Below are positions 1-8,530 of a stretch of DNA of 64,000 nt, piece after piece. Below the pieces are notes generated by a model. The model made no database searches and was not told where the DNA came from. It worked only from the letters and a program-made list of their open reading frames with translations. The position numbers and the translations under genes were made by a program. Positions within the stretch are counted from its first letter, which is position 1. Each line of letters starts with the position of its first letter. This stretch comes from Nitrosarchaeum sp. (GTDB lineage: Archaea > Thermoproteota > Nitrososphaeria > Nitrososphaerales > Nitrosopumilaceae), in assembly GCA_002737445.1 (NCBI GenBank), contig NSIR01000001.1:95288-159287 (forward strand), in the 5' to 3' direction.

Positions 1-992
1 ACTGTTGTGAATCCTTTAGTTGCTGAATCAAAAACCTCATGCTTTGATACCAAATGACCTTCCTCGTCTTTAGTCAATCCCAAAATTAGGCGCATTTTAC
101 GCTGAATTACACCCATTGTAGCTGCAGCTATTCTGTCTTCCGCAGCTTCTGGAGAGGTAAGCATTAGAGTTGTAATCCAGGTATCTCGCTGTTTCCAATA
201 ATAACTACGAATTGCCTGAAATTGCGCATCTGAAAAATCTACAATTCCCTCAAAGTGTTCAGGTTTTATTGATTGCAAATTAATTGTCAATCTGTTTGCA
301 CCAGCTGGCGGATTTGATGGCGTATAGTAAACTAGATTTTCTCTAGCTCGCGGATGATCTTTTAATCCAACCCCCTGTCGTCCAAAATACTCATCATGTG
401 CATCAAGAACTAGTGCACCAACTTTGTTTGAATCCAAAACGTGCCACAAAATTGTTTTTACTAGATTTGATTTTCCTCTACCTGTTGTTGCTGGAATTAA
501 TACGTGGTGTGAAAATACATCCTCTGAGGGAAGCCAAACTTCTGCCTCTTTGATTACCTTGCTTCCAGTTCGAATGTATCCAACAAAAATTGAATCTTTT
601 TCTTTACGCAAAAATTTCAAATCCTCTTTGGTAATTAATCGTAATTTATTAAAAAATGACGGCAATGATTTTGGAATTTTCACCTCGCCTTTTTCATTAT
701 ACACTCTAGCAAGTGGTTTTATTCGAGCTAGTACATAATTTACAAATTCTGGTTCAAAAAATTGTGCATCTGCAACACCTTGCTCCAAATTTACACCTGA
801 CATCATTTGTTGCATTTTATCTTGAATTTGAGAACCATACTCTAAGGCAAAAACTTGTAAAATTAAATTTGAACCGTTTTCCTCTGATATCATTAAATCT
901 CCAATTTCTAAATTACTGCCAGATTTTTGGCGAATTAATATATCTCCAAACTTTCCGCCAACTACTTGACCTGCAACTAAAAGTTCGTCCAT
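1..992 (-). CDS. herA: HerA-type DNA translocase/helicase ATPase (C-terminus outside window)
   Basis: This is the N-terminal 330 residues of a HerA/FtsK-superfamily hexameric ATPase; the gene runs off the left edge. The sequence shows a Walker A loop (TTGRGKSN, near residue 170) and a likely Walker B strand (VLDAHDE) about 35 residues later, after an N-terminal HAS-barrel-like region. HerA is known to drive DNA through the NurA nuclease during end resection with Mre11-Rad50. The nurA stop codon overlaps the ATG by one base (TAATG), so the two are translationally coupled. The cytoplasmic DNA-repair role is inferred from family and linkage. The start is fixed by this overlap. Confidence 0.9.
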   Translation of the reverse strand, partial: MDELLVAGQVVGGKFGDILIRQKSGSNLEIGDLMISEENGSNLILQVFALEYGSQIQDKMQQMMSGVNLEQGVADAQFFEPEFVNYVLARIKPLARVYNEKGEVKIPKSLPSFFNKLRLITKEDLKFLRKEKDSIFVGYIRTGSKVIKEAEVWLPSEDVFSHHVLIPATTGRGKSNLVKTILWHVLDSNKVGALVLDAHDEYFGRQGVGLKDHPRARENLVYYTPSNPPAGANRLTINLQSIKPEHFEGIVDFSDAQFQAIRSYYWKQRDTWITTLMLTSPEAAEDRIAAATMGVIQRKMRLILGLTKDEEGHLVSKHEVFDSATKGFTT

Positions 993-2089
993 TAACTAGT
1001 CACTCCATTTAAAACATCATGAGCCATCAAACTTGCCGAATATTTTTGCAACTTTTTCCATTCTGGAATGCCAAGCATTGCAGCTAAAATGAATCCCTTG
1101 TACATTCCCAATTCGTCCATTCGAACTTGCGCAAATCTATCTGCATCTATTGCTCCATACGGATATCCAATCATTGCAACATCCTGAGAGTTTTCAGCCA
1201 GACTTTCAAGCACGGAATTTAGTTCCTCTGGGCTCATTTTATTGAATTGCTCACGTAATATCTCAAATCTAAATACAAATCGTGATTTTGCATGAAACTT
1301 TGCAACCATCATAAATCCTCTATCATCAGCTGATACTTCCTCTGCAATTTTGACCACCCATTTACCAAAACTTACCTCCTCGGCAATCTCTGAAACTCTT
1401 GCAAGTAACGGGTCACCTGATTCTGTAATTAATCGACTCGTCTTTGCCAAACCGCAAACAATGACTCCCTTTCTTTGTGCCAACTCGTACAATCTACTTG
1501 CATATCTCATTTCATTTTTGAAACTTGTTTGCAAGGAACCGTCCATTACGATCATATCCCCCGAATCTAATTCGTTTTCAACTACATGAATTGCTAATTG
1601 CCATTCTGCAAATCGTCGTCCAAGTGAATTTAATTTTGAGCCTTGCAAAATTGAAGTACTTTCAGTTTTTGAGGAAAGATCTATTTCTAAAGGAAGATAT
1701 TTTTTATCTTCTTGCTTGTATGGAAATAATCGTGTATCGTAACTAACTTTCTTTTTTCCCTCTTCTGTGTAAATTTTTGAAACTACATACGAGTAAAATT
1801 GAACACGCGGATTTACTTTGGGCTTTACTCTTTTTTTACCTTGAAATAATGAATAGTAAACTCGATTAATGGTGATCAAAAAGTTTGGTGATTCCTCAAT
1901 TGGTGCATCACCACCATCAATAAACGCAATTTTTCTATGTGCAATTATTGGAGTTATTTCTTTGAATTCTGAAGGTGTAATCAAAAACTGTTTTCCAGTT
2001 CCATTGTTTAGTACGACATCTTTGTGCTCTTTTTGAGATAAATGCTCTCCAAGCTCTTCAATTAAATTTTTTATTGGATCGTAACTCAT
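992..2089 (-). CDS. nurA: NurA 5'-3' nuclease
   Basis: 365-residue NurA-family nuclease, the partner of HerA in DNA double-strand break end resection. An RNase H-like core is suggested by an acidic strand IAFIDGG (Asp58) and a second one IVMDGS (Asp183), both expected to bind Mn2+. A third conserved stretch (IGYPYGAIDADR) lies near the C-terminus. Length is typical for the family. It begins with ATG and is the first gene of a nurA-herA pair; its stop overlaps the herA start by one base. Function is family knowledge supported by linkage. Confidence 0.9.
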   Translation of the reverse strand: MSYDPIKNLIEELGEHLSQKEHKDVVLNNGTGKQFLITPSEFKEITPIIAHRKIAFIDGGDAPIEESPNFLITINRVYYSLFQGKKRVKPKVNPRVQFYSYVVSKIYTEEGKKKVSYDTRLFPYKQEDKKYLPLEIDLSSKTESTSILQGSKLNSLGRRFAEWQLAIHVVENELDSGDMIVMDGSLQTSFKNEMRYASRLYELAQRKGVIVCGLAKTSRLITESGDPLLARVSEIAEEVSFGKWVVKIAEEVSADDRGFMMVAKFHAKSRFVFRFEILREQFNKMSPEELNSVLESLAENSQDVAMIGYPYGAIDADRFAQVRMDELGMYKGFILAAMLGIPEWKKLQKYSASLMAHDVLNGVTS

Positions 2090-2209
2090 GTTTCTCTTGA
2101 ACCTACAGTGCTATGAAACTTACCTAGCGTAATAATCTGACTACTAGTTACCATAAATTTAACTTGCATAATAAATAAAATTAATTTATTCTATTAAGAT
2201 ACTAGATTA

Positions 2210-2223
2210 TAGTATGCATACTA
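2210..2223. promoter_or_regulatory. 14-bp perfect palindrome TAGTATGCATACTA
   Basis: A perfect 14-bp palindrome sits in the 165-bp spacer between nurA (whose start is about 120 bp away) and the 3' end of the exported-protein gene at 2255. The rest of the spacer is AT-rich without a convincing gene. It could be a regulator-binding site, but it is not at the core promoter of any gene I can place. Confidence 0.3.
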
Positions 2224-2254
2224 ATCACACTATACGAGCCTGACAATTACTCTT

Positions 2255-3214
2255 TTAACCAATTTTGCCTTTAAAAATTATTTTTTGCTCTTCACTTGAT
2301 GGCGTTGAATTATCTAGATATCGTATTTCATACCAATCTCCAATGCCCACTAATTTTCCATTTAATGTACGTGGAATTTCAATAATCACCTCAAAGATAC
2401 CTGTATTTTTTCCAGTCTCTATTAGAAATCCGGAATTTGCACTAAAACTAGGATTTGCAAGTGTTGTTCTAATTCCGCCTTTTCCTTTATACTCTAATTG
2501 ATCAAGGGGTATCCTGTCTTTATTTTCTGAATCCAGATTTGCATCCGACTCGTACAGTCTAACTGTAAAATCATGACCTATTCTTGAGCCGCCATCTAGT
2601 GTTTGAACTTTGGCAAATGATCTAGTTAATGGAATTGATTTTGTAATTATTTTTGCATTTCCTGAATAATCTGTAGAATCAAAATATCTCATTAAAACAA
2701 TGTTATCTTGAGTTACTGCTTTACCATTAATTGAATCTGGTAATTCCAACTTGATAAAAAATTCTCCAGTATCTGGACCTGTCTCTACAATACTTGGCGG
2801 TCCTTCAATTATTACACCATTAATTGTAAACTCGAATAATCCTACAGTTGATACTGTCTCTACTGCATTATGTGCCAAATTCAAATCATTATCTGCAAGA
2901 TAGAAATTTACTGTACTTCCAATTGAAGCTGGAACCCTGATTTGTTCTGAATTTTTTGCAGGCATTTGGATTTTTTCAGATTTTACTTGAAATATTCCAG
3001 TTTTTTCTAATTTGTAAGCAGTTGTCTCTTTGAGACACATTGGAACTCCATTATTTCGTATGACCAGATATAGCCCCTTTTTACAAGTGATATCTTTAGC
3101 CTCTATTCCCATTTTACTTTGTTTTTTGGGTGATTCTACCTCGGCATTTGCCGTAATTACTGATAAAGACAAAACAAAAAATAAACAAATTCCAAAAAAG
3201 ACGGCATTTCTCAT
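2255..3214 (-). CDS. Exported protein with duplicated beta domain, function unknown
   Basis: 319 residues with a clear N-terminal signal peptide (hydrophobic residues about 5-22, cleavage likely after an ANA motif). The mature part holds two copies of a roughly 100-residue beta-rich module. Each has a segment of the type ETGxxTGxF followed by a strand, then P-x3-NGK and a Y/RYxD end (copy 1 around residues 140-185, copy 2 around 265-305). This looks like an Ig-like or surface-layer-associated fold, but I recognise no named family. It is probably outside the cell membrane. It stands alone, divergent from the pentapeptide-repeat gene at 3348. Confidence 0.75.
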   Translation of the reverse strand: MRNAVFFGICLFFVLSLSVITANAEVESPKKQSKMGIEAKDITCKKGLYLVIRNNGVPMCLKETTAYKLEKTGIFQVKSEKIQMPAKNSEQIRVPASIGSTVNFYLADNDLNLAHNAVETVSTVGLFEFTINGVIIEGPPSIVETGPDTGEFFIKLELPDSINGKAVTQDNIVLMRYFDSTDYSGNAKIITKSIPLTRSFAKVQTLDGGSRIGHDFTVRLYESDANLDSENKDRIPLDQLEYKGKGGIRTTLANPSFSANSGFLIETGKNTGIFEVIIEIPRTLNGKLVGIGDWYEIRYLDNSTPSSEEQKIIFKGKIG

Positions 3215-3347
3215 ATCTCATTTATTTAATTTTTATCATAAATAGATTGATGATAATTAATTTTGTAAAATTTATTTTAAATTATTCAAATTAATGTCAG
3301 TTTTTTTATGACTAAATCTTTAATTCCCTGATACATTTAGCAAATCT

Positions 3348-4250
3348 GTGCAATCTAAAATTATGATTGTTGCAGTTATGTGCATTTTTTTGGTTATTGG
3401 TGTAATCTTTACTTTGCAAAATAATCAAACTTTGAGGCAAACTGAATCAGAAACAATAGATTCTCAAATTAGTTCTCCAATTGTTACTCAAATGGATTTA
3501 GATATACAAACTGAGCAAAAACAACAAGAATTAGAAAGATATCAAGAGGAACCAGTACCGTCTTCTGAAATAATTCCAATAATTGATTGTACAAACTTGA
3601 CCCAAAATTCAATTTTGACTGGCTGTGACTTTTCTGGCAAGGACTTTCAAGATATCAATTTGAGTTTCTCTGATCTTAGCTTTGCAAACTTTACTGGTGC
3701 AAACCTTAGTCATGCAAAATTATTGGGTGTTGATTTGAATAATGCAATTTTATCTAATGCTGATTTTTCTTTTTCTGATTTGACTGACGCTGATATCAGT
3801 TATGCCAATCTTGATAAAGTAAATCTTGCTGGTGCAAATTTGATTGGAACTGATTTACGTTACACCCTTTTGAGTTTTGCAAATCTTGATCATACAAATA
3901 TCAGCTATTCTGATTTAAGTGGCGCTGATTTGACTGGAGCCAAAATGATTGGAACTGATCTTCGCGTTTCACTTTTAATTAATGCCGAACTTACCGGCGC
4001 TGATATGCATAATCCAGATATGACTGATTGGAAATCTAAAACCAATTTGGTAGGTGGAATTAGTGAAAATGCCCTATTCTATGGTGCTGATTTATCTGGA
4101 GCAATCCTCCAATACGCAAATCTTAGCTATGTGAATTTATCTGGAGCAAATTTGAGTTATGCTGACCTTACCAATGCAAATTTGGTTGGCACTGATTTAC
4201 GAGGCACTGATTTGACTGGCACTAATCTTGAAAACGCAATTTTATCTTGA
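3348..4250 (+). CDS. Membrane-anchored pentapeptide-repeat protein
   Basis: 300 residues. It has an N-terminal hydrophobic segment (about residues 4-23) that is a signal anchor, a Gln/Glu-rich linker to about residue 75, then pentapeptide repeats of the A(D/N)LxX type to the end (for example ANFTG, ADLTG, ANLVG). Such repeats form a right-handed quadrilateral beta helix used for protein binding. A break in the pattern near residues 223-240 separates two helical blocks. The start is GTG. Location outside the membrane is inferred; the binding partner is unknown. Confidence 0.85.
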   Translation: MQSKIMIVAVMCIFLVIGVIFTLQNNQTLRQTESETIDSQISSPIVTQMDLDIQTEQKQQELERYQEEPVPSSEIIPIIDCTNLTQNSILTGCDFSGKDFQDINLSFSDLSFANFTGANLSHAKLLGVDLNNAILSNADFSFSDLTDADISYANLDKVNLAGANLIGTDLRYTLLSFANLDHTNISYSDLSGADLTGAKMIGTDLRVSLLINAELTGADMHNPDMTDWKSKTNLVGGISENALFYGADLSGAILQYANLSYVNLSGANLSYADLTNANLVGTDLRGTDLTGTNLENAILS

Positions 4251-4309
4251 TTCTTTTTACACAAATTAAAACTAGAATTAATTAAGTGATTGTTTAAAGT
4301 ATTGATACA

Positions 4310-5128
4310 TTGAAAAAAATCGGACTATTGGGCTGTGGTGCAATTGGCACTCAAATCGCACTTGCAATTGATTCTGGAAAAATTCCAGGACTTTTAACTC
4401 ACATTTATGATTCCTCTAAAGAAGCATCATTGATTTTGGTAGAAAAATTAAAAAATAAACCTGAAATTGTTGAAAATTCACATCTCTTATCTTCATACCC
4501 TGTTGATATTATTGTTGAGGCTGCATCACAAGAAGCAGTTAGAAATGTAGCACACAGTGTTTTACAAAATAAAAGAGATTTAATGATAATGAGTGTCGGT
4601 GCTTTACTTGATGAATCTATTTATGATATTTTATCTGAAGCATGTGAGCATTTTAATAAAACAATCTTTTTGCCATCAGGTGCTATTGCCGGATTGGACG
4701 CAATCAAATCTGTTGCTGACCAATTAGATTCTGTAACACTAACTACTACCAAACATCCAAGATCCCTTAAAGGTGCTACATTTTTTGAGACATCAGATAT
4801 TGATTTAGATAAAATAGATAAATTGACAACTATTTTTGAAGGAAAAGCAAGAGAAGCAGTTTTACTATTTCCTGCAAATATCAATGTTGCAGCACTACTT
4901 AGTTTGGCTGGAATTGGAAGTGAAAAAACATTGGTGAAAATTATTGCAGATCCAAATACTACAAAAAATACTCATACCATAATTGCACACGGTAAATTTG
5001 GAACAATGAATTTTAATATTGAAAATGTCCCTGATGAGACAAATCCAAAAACTAGTAAATTAGCCATTTTATCTGCCATAGAGACTCTGCGTAAATACTG
5101 CTCTCATGGCATTTCTGTTGGCACGTAA
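4310..5128 (+). CDS. nadX: L-aspartate dehydrogenase
   Basis: 272 residues. NadX oxidises L-aspartate to iminoaspartate with NAD(P)+, the first step of de novo NAD synthesis, replacing the oxygen-dependent oxidase NadB. The N-terminus has the Rossmann motif GLLGCGAIG. Further family features include VEAAS, a Gly-rich PSGAIAGLDA stretch in mid-protein and the LFPANINVAA segment. The start is TTG, required to keep the glycine-rich loop. It is followed by nadA, with nadC at 7483, so the whole aspartate route to nicotinate mononucleotide is in 4 kb. Confidence 0.9.
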   Translation: MKKIGLLGCGAIGTQIALAIDSGKIPGLLTHIYDSSKEASLILVEKLKNKPEIVENSHLLSSYPVDIIVEAASQEAVRNVAHSVLQNKRDLMIMSVGALLDESIYDILSEACEHFNKTIFLPSGAIAGLDAIKSVADQLDSVTLTTTKHPRSLKGATFFETSDIDLDKIDKLTTIFEGKAREAVLLFPANINVAALLSLAGIGSEKTLVKIIADPNTTKNTHTIIAHGKFGTMNFNIENVPDETNPKTSKLAILSAIETLRKYCSHGISVGT

Positions 5129-5161
5129 TATGGCAATTCTTGCCATAATTGTCCATTTTTT
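5129..5161 (+). terminator. Hairpin plus T-run between nadX and nadA
   Basis: An 8-bp perfect inverted repeat (TATGGCAA / TTGCCATA) with a 3-nt loop starts at the last base of the nadX stop region and is followed by a seven-T run at 5155-5161. It looks like a terminator for nadX. As a dyad upstream of nadA it could instead be an operator. Confidence 0.45.
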
Positions 5162-5187
5162 TGAATTATTCTGACCAGACCTGTTTC

Positions 5188-5195
5188 TTTAAATC
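5188..5195 (+). promoter_or_regulatory. TATA-like box for nadA
   Basis: TTTAAATC, centred about 26 nt upstream of 5217. In mostly leaderless archaeal mRNAs this places the start at TTG 5216 or ATG 5222 rather than at the upstream in-frame TTGs at 5201 and 5207. Confidence 0.5.
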
Positions 5196-5221
5196 ACTAC
5201 TTGGAGTTGATCCATTTGGAA

Positions 5222-6175
5222 ATGCTGGTTCAACAATCTAGTTTGAAAAATGAAATTCTTCGTCTGAAAAAAGAAAAAGACGTAGTTATTCTTGCACATA
5301 ATTATCAAATTCCAGACGTTCAAGATGTGGCAGACTTTACTGGTGATTCTTTAGGATTATCAAGACAAGCCTCCAAAGTTTCTCAAAAAACAATTCTTTT
5401 TTGTGGTGTTCATTTTATGGCTGAAACTGCTGCAATTATTTGTCCTGAGAAAAAAGTTCTGATTCCTGATTTACAAGCCGGCTGCTCTTTATCTGATTCA
5501 ATTACTATAGATGAATTAAGAAATTGGAAGAGGCAACATCCAAAAGCTATCACAGTTGGATATGTAAATACAACTGCCGAAATAAAATCTGAACTTGATT
5601 ACTGTTGCACTTCGGCAAATGCTGTAAATATTGTAAATACAATTCCTGCTGATAAAGAGATTTTATTTTTACCTGACATGTTTTTGGGCTCTTATGTTGC
5701 CAAAGTTACTGGACGAAAAAACATGTTCATATGGGCAGGTGAATGTCACGTTCATGCAGGTATTAGACCTGAAGATATTACAAATAAGCTAGATTCTATG
5801 AAAGATGCTGAATTTCTCATACACCCTGAATGTAGCTGTACAACTCCAATCTTGTATGATCTTGAATCTGGAAGTTTTCCTAATAGAAAAGTCACAGTTC
5901 TTTCTACAGAGGGAATGCTGAACCATGTAAATAATTCAACATCAAAGAATTTTGTTGTTGCAACTGAAACTGGAATTTTATATAAAATGAAACAACAAAA
6001 TCCAGATAAGACATTCATTCCAGCTTCTGAAAAAGCTGAATGCCAATACATGAAAATGATTACACTTGAAAAAGTCTATGACGCTCTAGTTCAAGAAAAA
6101 TATCAAGTCATTGTCCCAAAAGAAATTGCAGACAAGGCTCGTTTGTCTATAGAACGAATGCTCTCAGTTGTTTAA
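5222..6175 (+). CDS. nadA: Quinolinate synthase
   Basis: NadA condenses iminoaspartate with dihydroxyacetone phosphate to quinolinate using a [4Fe-4S] cluster. The three cluster cysteines are visible in the motifs AGCSLSD, GECHVHAG and HPECSC. The N-terminal AHNYQ motif is also typical. In-frame alternative starts lie upstream (TTG 5201, 5207, 5216); the TATA position favours 5216-5222. It follows nadX and feeds nadC. Cytoplasmic; identification is firm, the start is not. Confidence 0.92.
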   Translation: MLVQQSSLKNEILRLKKEKDVVILAHNYQIPDVQDVADFTGDSLGLSRQASKVSQKTILFCGVHFMAETAAIICPEKKVLIPDLQAGCSLSDSITIDELRNWKRQHPKAITVGYVNTTAEIKSELDYCCTSANAVNIVNTIPADKEILFLPDMFLGSYVAKVTGRKNMFIWAGECHVHAGIRPEDITNKLDSMKDAEFLIHPECSCTTPILYDLESGSFPNRKVTVLSTEGMLNHVNNSTSKNFVVATETGILYKMKQQNPDKTFIPASEKAECQYMKMITLEKVYDALVQEKYQVIVPKEIADKARLSIERMLSVV

Positions 6176-6249
6176 ATTGAGCCTGTAATTCGATAAAATT
6201 TAAATTTATTTAAAAAAAAATATTTGAAAAATAATAAAATTTTCAATAA

Positions 6250-6435
6250 CTATGGGCTGTTTAAGCTGGATTCTTTTTCGTCAGATTCAAAATCCTCGTC
6301 CATAGTTCTCTCGTCAGTGTTTGATACTCCATCAAAAGGAGATGTTATGTTTTCATCACCAAGTATCAACATGGCACATATTATTCCAACTACAATAATG
6401 ATTACTGCAATTGCAATGACAATTAATGTTTTCAT
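6250..6435 (-). CDS. Small single-pass membrane protein
   Basis: 61 residues from ATG 6435 (KTLIVIAIAV onward). It has an N-terminal transmembrane helix (residues about 3-24) followed by a strongly acidic tail with many Asp, Glu and Ser. An upstream in-frame ATG at 6477 is possible, but an ATATAT box at about 6461-6467 is placed for a leaderless start at 6435. No family recognised. The tail is probably outside or at the membrane surface. Confidence 0.55.
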   Translation of the reverse strand: MKTLIVIAIAVIIIVVGIICAMLILGDENITSPFDGVSNTDERTMDEDFESDEKESSLNSP

Positions 6436-6483
6436 GCTATAATAATTATTTTTATTTACAGTATATATCCTATGCATTTTTAA

Positions 6484-6567
6484 AAATACAATTTCAAATA
6501 CAATTTCAAATACAATTTCAAATACAATTTCAAATACAATTTCAAATACAATTTCAAATATAATTTT
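6484..6567. repeat. 12-bp tandem repeat, six perfect units plus one degenerate
   Basis: The unit AAATACAATTTC repeats perfectly at 6484, 6496, 6508, 6520, 6532 and 6544; a seventh unit at 6556-6567 differs at two positions. It lies between the small membrane protein and the nickel transporter gene. No start codon leads into an open frame through it. There are no spacers, so it is not CRISPR. Confidence 0.95.
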
Positions 6568-6712
6568 AATATTCTGAATTTAATTAAATAATATCCATTC
6601 AAAAAAAATATCTATTTTAAATACATTTGTCGATTCACAATTTTTATAAACTTGAAATTAAACCTAATATCGGTACCTCATAGTTGAAGAAATTTTAAAC
6701 CAAATTGGATTT

Positions 6713-7435
6713 ATGACTCCTTTACTAGTCATGGGTCTTGGACTTGTTGCAGGTCTTCAGCATGCATTTGAACCTGACCATATAGCCGCACTGAGCACTC
6801 AAATATCTAAATCAAAATCTACAAAAAAATCCCCAAAACAAATACTACAAGAATCTATAACGAAATCCTCCATTCTTGGAGCAATGTGGGGTGCAGGTCA
6901 CACAACAACTCTTGCTCTAATGGGCTTACTTGTCTACACCCTTGCAATCACTATGCAAGATCAAATATTTTCAGGATTTGAGATTCTCGTTGGTGCCATG
7001 CTTGTATTTTTAGGAATTACTACAATTCAAAATAAAAAAATTAAATTAAAACACACACACCCTCACCAACATGCAGGTGGACCAATTCACTTTCATGAAC
7101 ACAATCATGTTGATTCAGAACACACTCATGGTCACAAATCCTATGTCATTGGATTAATTCATGGATTGGCTGGAAGTGGAAGTCTTGTTGTTTTAACTGC
7201 ATCCACAATGAATAGTTTTGAAATGGTTTTGAGTTTTGTTTTGATTTTTGGAATCGGCTCCATAATTGGTATGACACTTTTTGGTAGTTTGCTTGGAATT
7301 CCACTTGCATTTGGAAATAGAATTGAACTTGTCCAAAAATTATTCAAATATGTTGCTGGAACCCTTAGTTTGATAATTGGATTAAATATAATATATCAAA
7401 TAGGTATAATTGGTAATCTATTTGGATTATTTTGA
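6713..7435 (+). CDS. Nickel/cobalt transporter, NicO/UreH-like
   Basis: 240-residue polytopic membrane protein with about six transmembrane helices. Helix 1 carries the metal signature HxxxxDH (His17, Asp22, His23: HAFEPDH), and a second conserved site GAGHTT follows near residue 60. A cytoplasmic loop at about 114-141 contains 11 histidines, typical of nickel-handling permeases. It probably imports Ni2+ for the urease encoded at 30.7-33 kb, although the genes are 24 kb apart; cobalt for B12 is the alternative. A TATA-like TTTTTATAAAC at about 6642-6652 suggests a leader of about 40 nt. Confidence 0.85.
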   Translation: MTPLLVMGLGLVAGLQHAFEPDHIAALSTQISKSKSTKKSPKQILQESITKSSILGAMWGAGHTTTLALMGLLVYTLAITMQDQIFSGFEILVGAMLVFLGITTIQNKKIKLKHTHPHQHAGGPIHFHEHNHVDSEHTHGHKSYVIGLIHGLAGSGSLVVLTASTMNSFEMVLSFVLIFGIGSIIGMTLFGSLLGIPLAFGNRIELVQKLFKYVAGTLSLIIGLNIIYQIGIIGNLFGLF

Positions 7436-7482
7436 TATTTTTTAACTAGATATTTTCAAAATTTCCCACAATTCTTGATTTA

Positions 7483-8304
7483 TTAAATTTCTAAACTCAA
7501 ATCAATTCCTTTAACTGAATTTGTTATGCTTCCAACTGAGATAATATCTACTCCGGTATTTGCATATTTTACAATATTTTTTGAATTTATTCCCCCTGAT
7601 GCCTCAAGCATTACCCTACTTCGCAATTTCATATTTTTAAGAATTAAAATTGTTTTTCTAATTTGATCTGGAGAAAAATTATCCAGCATAATTATTGTTG
7701 CACCCTCATTTGCAGCCAAGATTGCATCTGGTGTATTTTCCACCTCAACTTCAAATTTCTTGTATTTTCTTTTTGCACTTTTTATCAAAGAAACAAGTGA
7801 ATCCCCCACTGCAATGTGATTATCTTTAATCATGACCATTTCATCTAATTTCAATCGGTGTTTTTTTCCGCCTCCAATCTCTACTGCCTCTTTATCAAAA
7901 TATCTTAAACCCGGTGCTGTTTTTCGTGTTGCATATAATTCGGCTTTACTTTTTGAAATTTTTCCAACTAGATCATTTGTCTGAGTTGCAATTCCACTCA
8001 TTCTTGTAAGTAAATTCAATGCAGTTCTCTCACACATTAAAATTTGGTCTGCATTTCCTGTGATAGTCATAATTGTCTCATTTGGTTTTATTTTACTACC
8101 GTCTTTTTTTACAATTTTTACATTACAGCCTTTTAATCCAAAAATCTCTTTTGCGTATTTTACTCCTGCCACAACTGCATTCTCCCTTGATATTATCCTG
8201 GCAGAAATTTTTCTTTTTGGTAATAATGCACTTGTGATATCCCCTTTACCAATATCTTCAGATAAAAAATTAGCTAACTGTTTTTTAATATTTAATGACA
8301 ACAA
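7483..8304 (-). CDS. nadC: Nicotinate-nucleotide pyrophosphorylase (quinolinate phosphoribosyltransferase)
   Basis: 273 residues. NadC converts quinolinate and PRPP to nicotinate mononucleotide, closing the route begun by NadX and NadA. Visible motifs: EDIGKGDIT at the N-terminus, CERTALNLL, ATRKTAPGLR (phosphoribosyl binding), KHRLKLDEMVMIKDNH, and EASGGI near the C-terminus. The start is TTG. It lies 37 bp downstream of spt4 on the same strand, so it may be read through from the rpo7-spt4 unit rather than with nadX-nadA. Confidence 0.93.
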   Translation of the reverse strand: MLSLNIKKQLANFLSEDIGKGDITSALLPKRKISARIISRENAVVAGVKYAKEIFGLKGCNVKIVKKDGSKIKPNETIMTITGNADQILMCERTALNLLTRMSGIATQTNDLVGKISKSKAELYATRKTAPGLRYFDKEAVEIGGGKKHRLKLDEMVMIKDNHIAVGDSLVSLIKSAKRKYKKFEVEVENTPDAILAANEGATIIMLDNFSPDQIRKTILILKNMKLRSRVMLEASGGINSKNIVKYANTGVDIISVGSITNSVKGIDLSLEI

Positions 8305-8341
8305 CGTGAATTTACCTTGTATGATTTTAAAGATTTAGAAT

Positions 8342-8530
8342 TTACGTTACTCTGATTGCGTATTTGCCTTTTTGTTTTATTCCCAATATTTTTGAAACTT
8401 GTGAATTTGTAGGATCTACAACTAGTACTACTCCTGCCCAATCTGGTGTTAAATCTGATGATTTACAAGCTGGACAAACTTTACCTATTGTTACGCACTT
8501 GCATTTTCTACAAGCCATTTCTCGTGCCAT
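8342..8530 (-). CDS. spt4: Transcription elongation factor Spt4 (RpoE'')
   Basis: 62-residue Spt4. It binds Spt5/NusG and the RNA polymerase clamp to aid elongation. The zinc ribbon cysteines are Cys7, Cys10, Cys19 and Cys22, followed by the conserved DWAGVVLVVDP segment that contacts Spt5. Its ATG directly abuts the rpo7 stop codon (no spacer), so the two are translationally coupled. Confidence 0.92.
   Translation of the reverse strand: MAREMACRKCKCVTIGKVCPACKSSDLTPDWAGVVLVVDPTNSQVSKILGIKQKGKYAIRVT

Noticed and set aside
424-1012. Plus-strand open frames over the first kilobase
   Set aside because: They are antisense to herA, which has clear Walker motifs on the minus strand and continues beyond the left edge.
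3249-3330. Second possible C/D-box RNA (TTGATGA ... CTGA)
   Set aside because: No terminal stem and the boxes are about 75 nt apart.
6484-6567. Repeat array as a possible CRISPR
   Set aside because: The 12-bp units are directly contiguous with no unique spacers and no cas genes are near.
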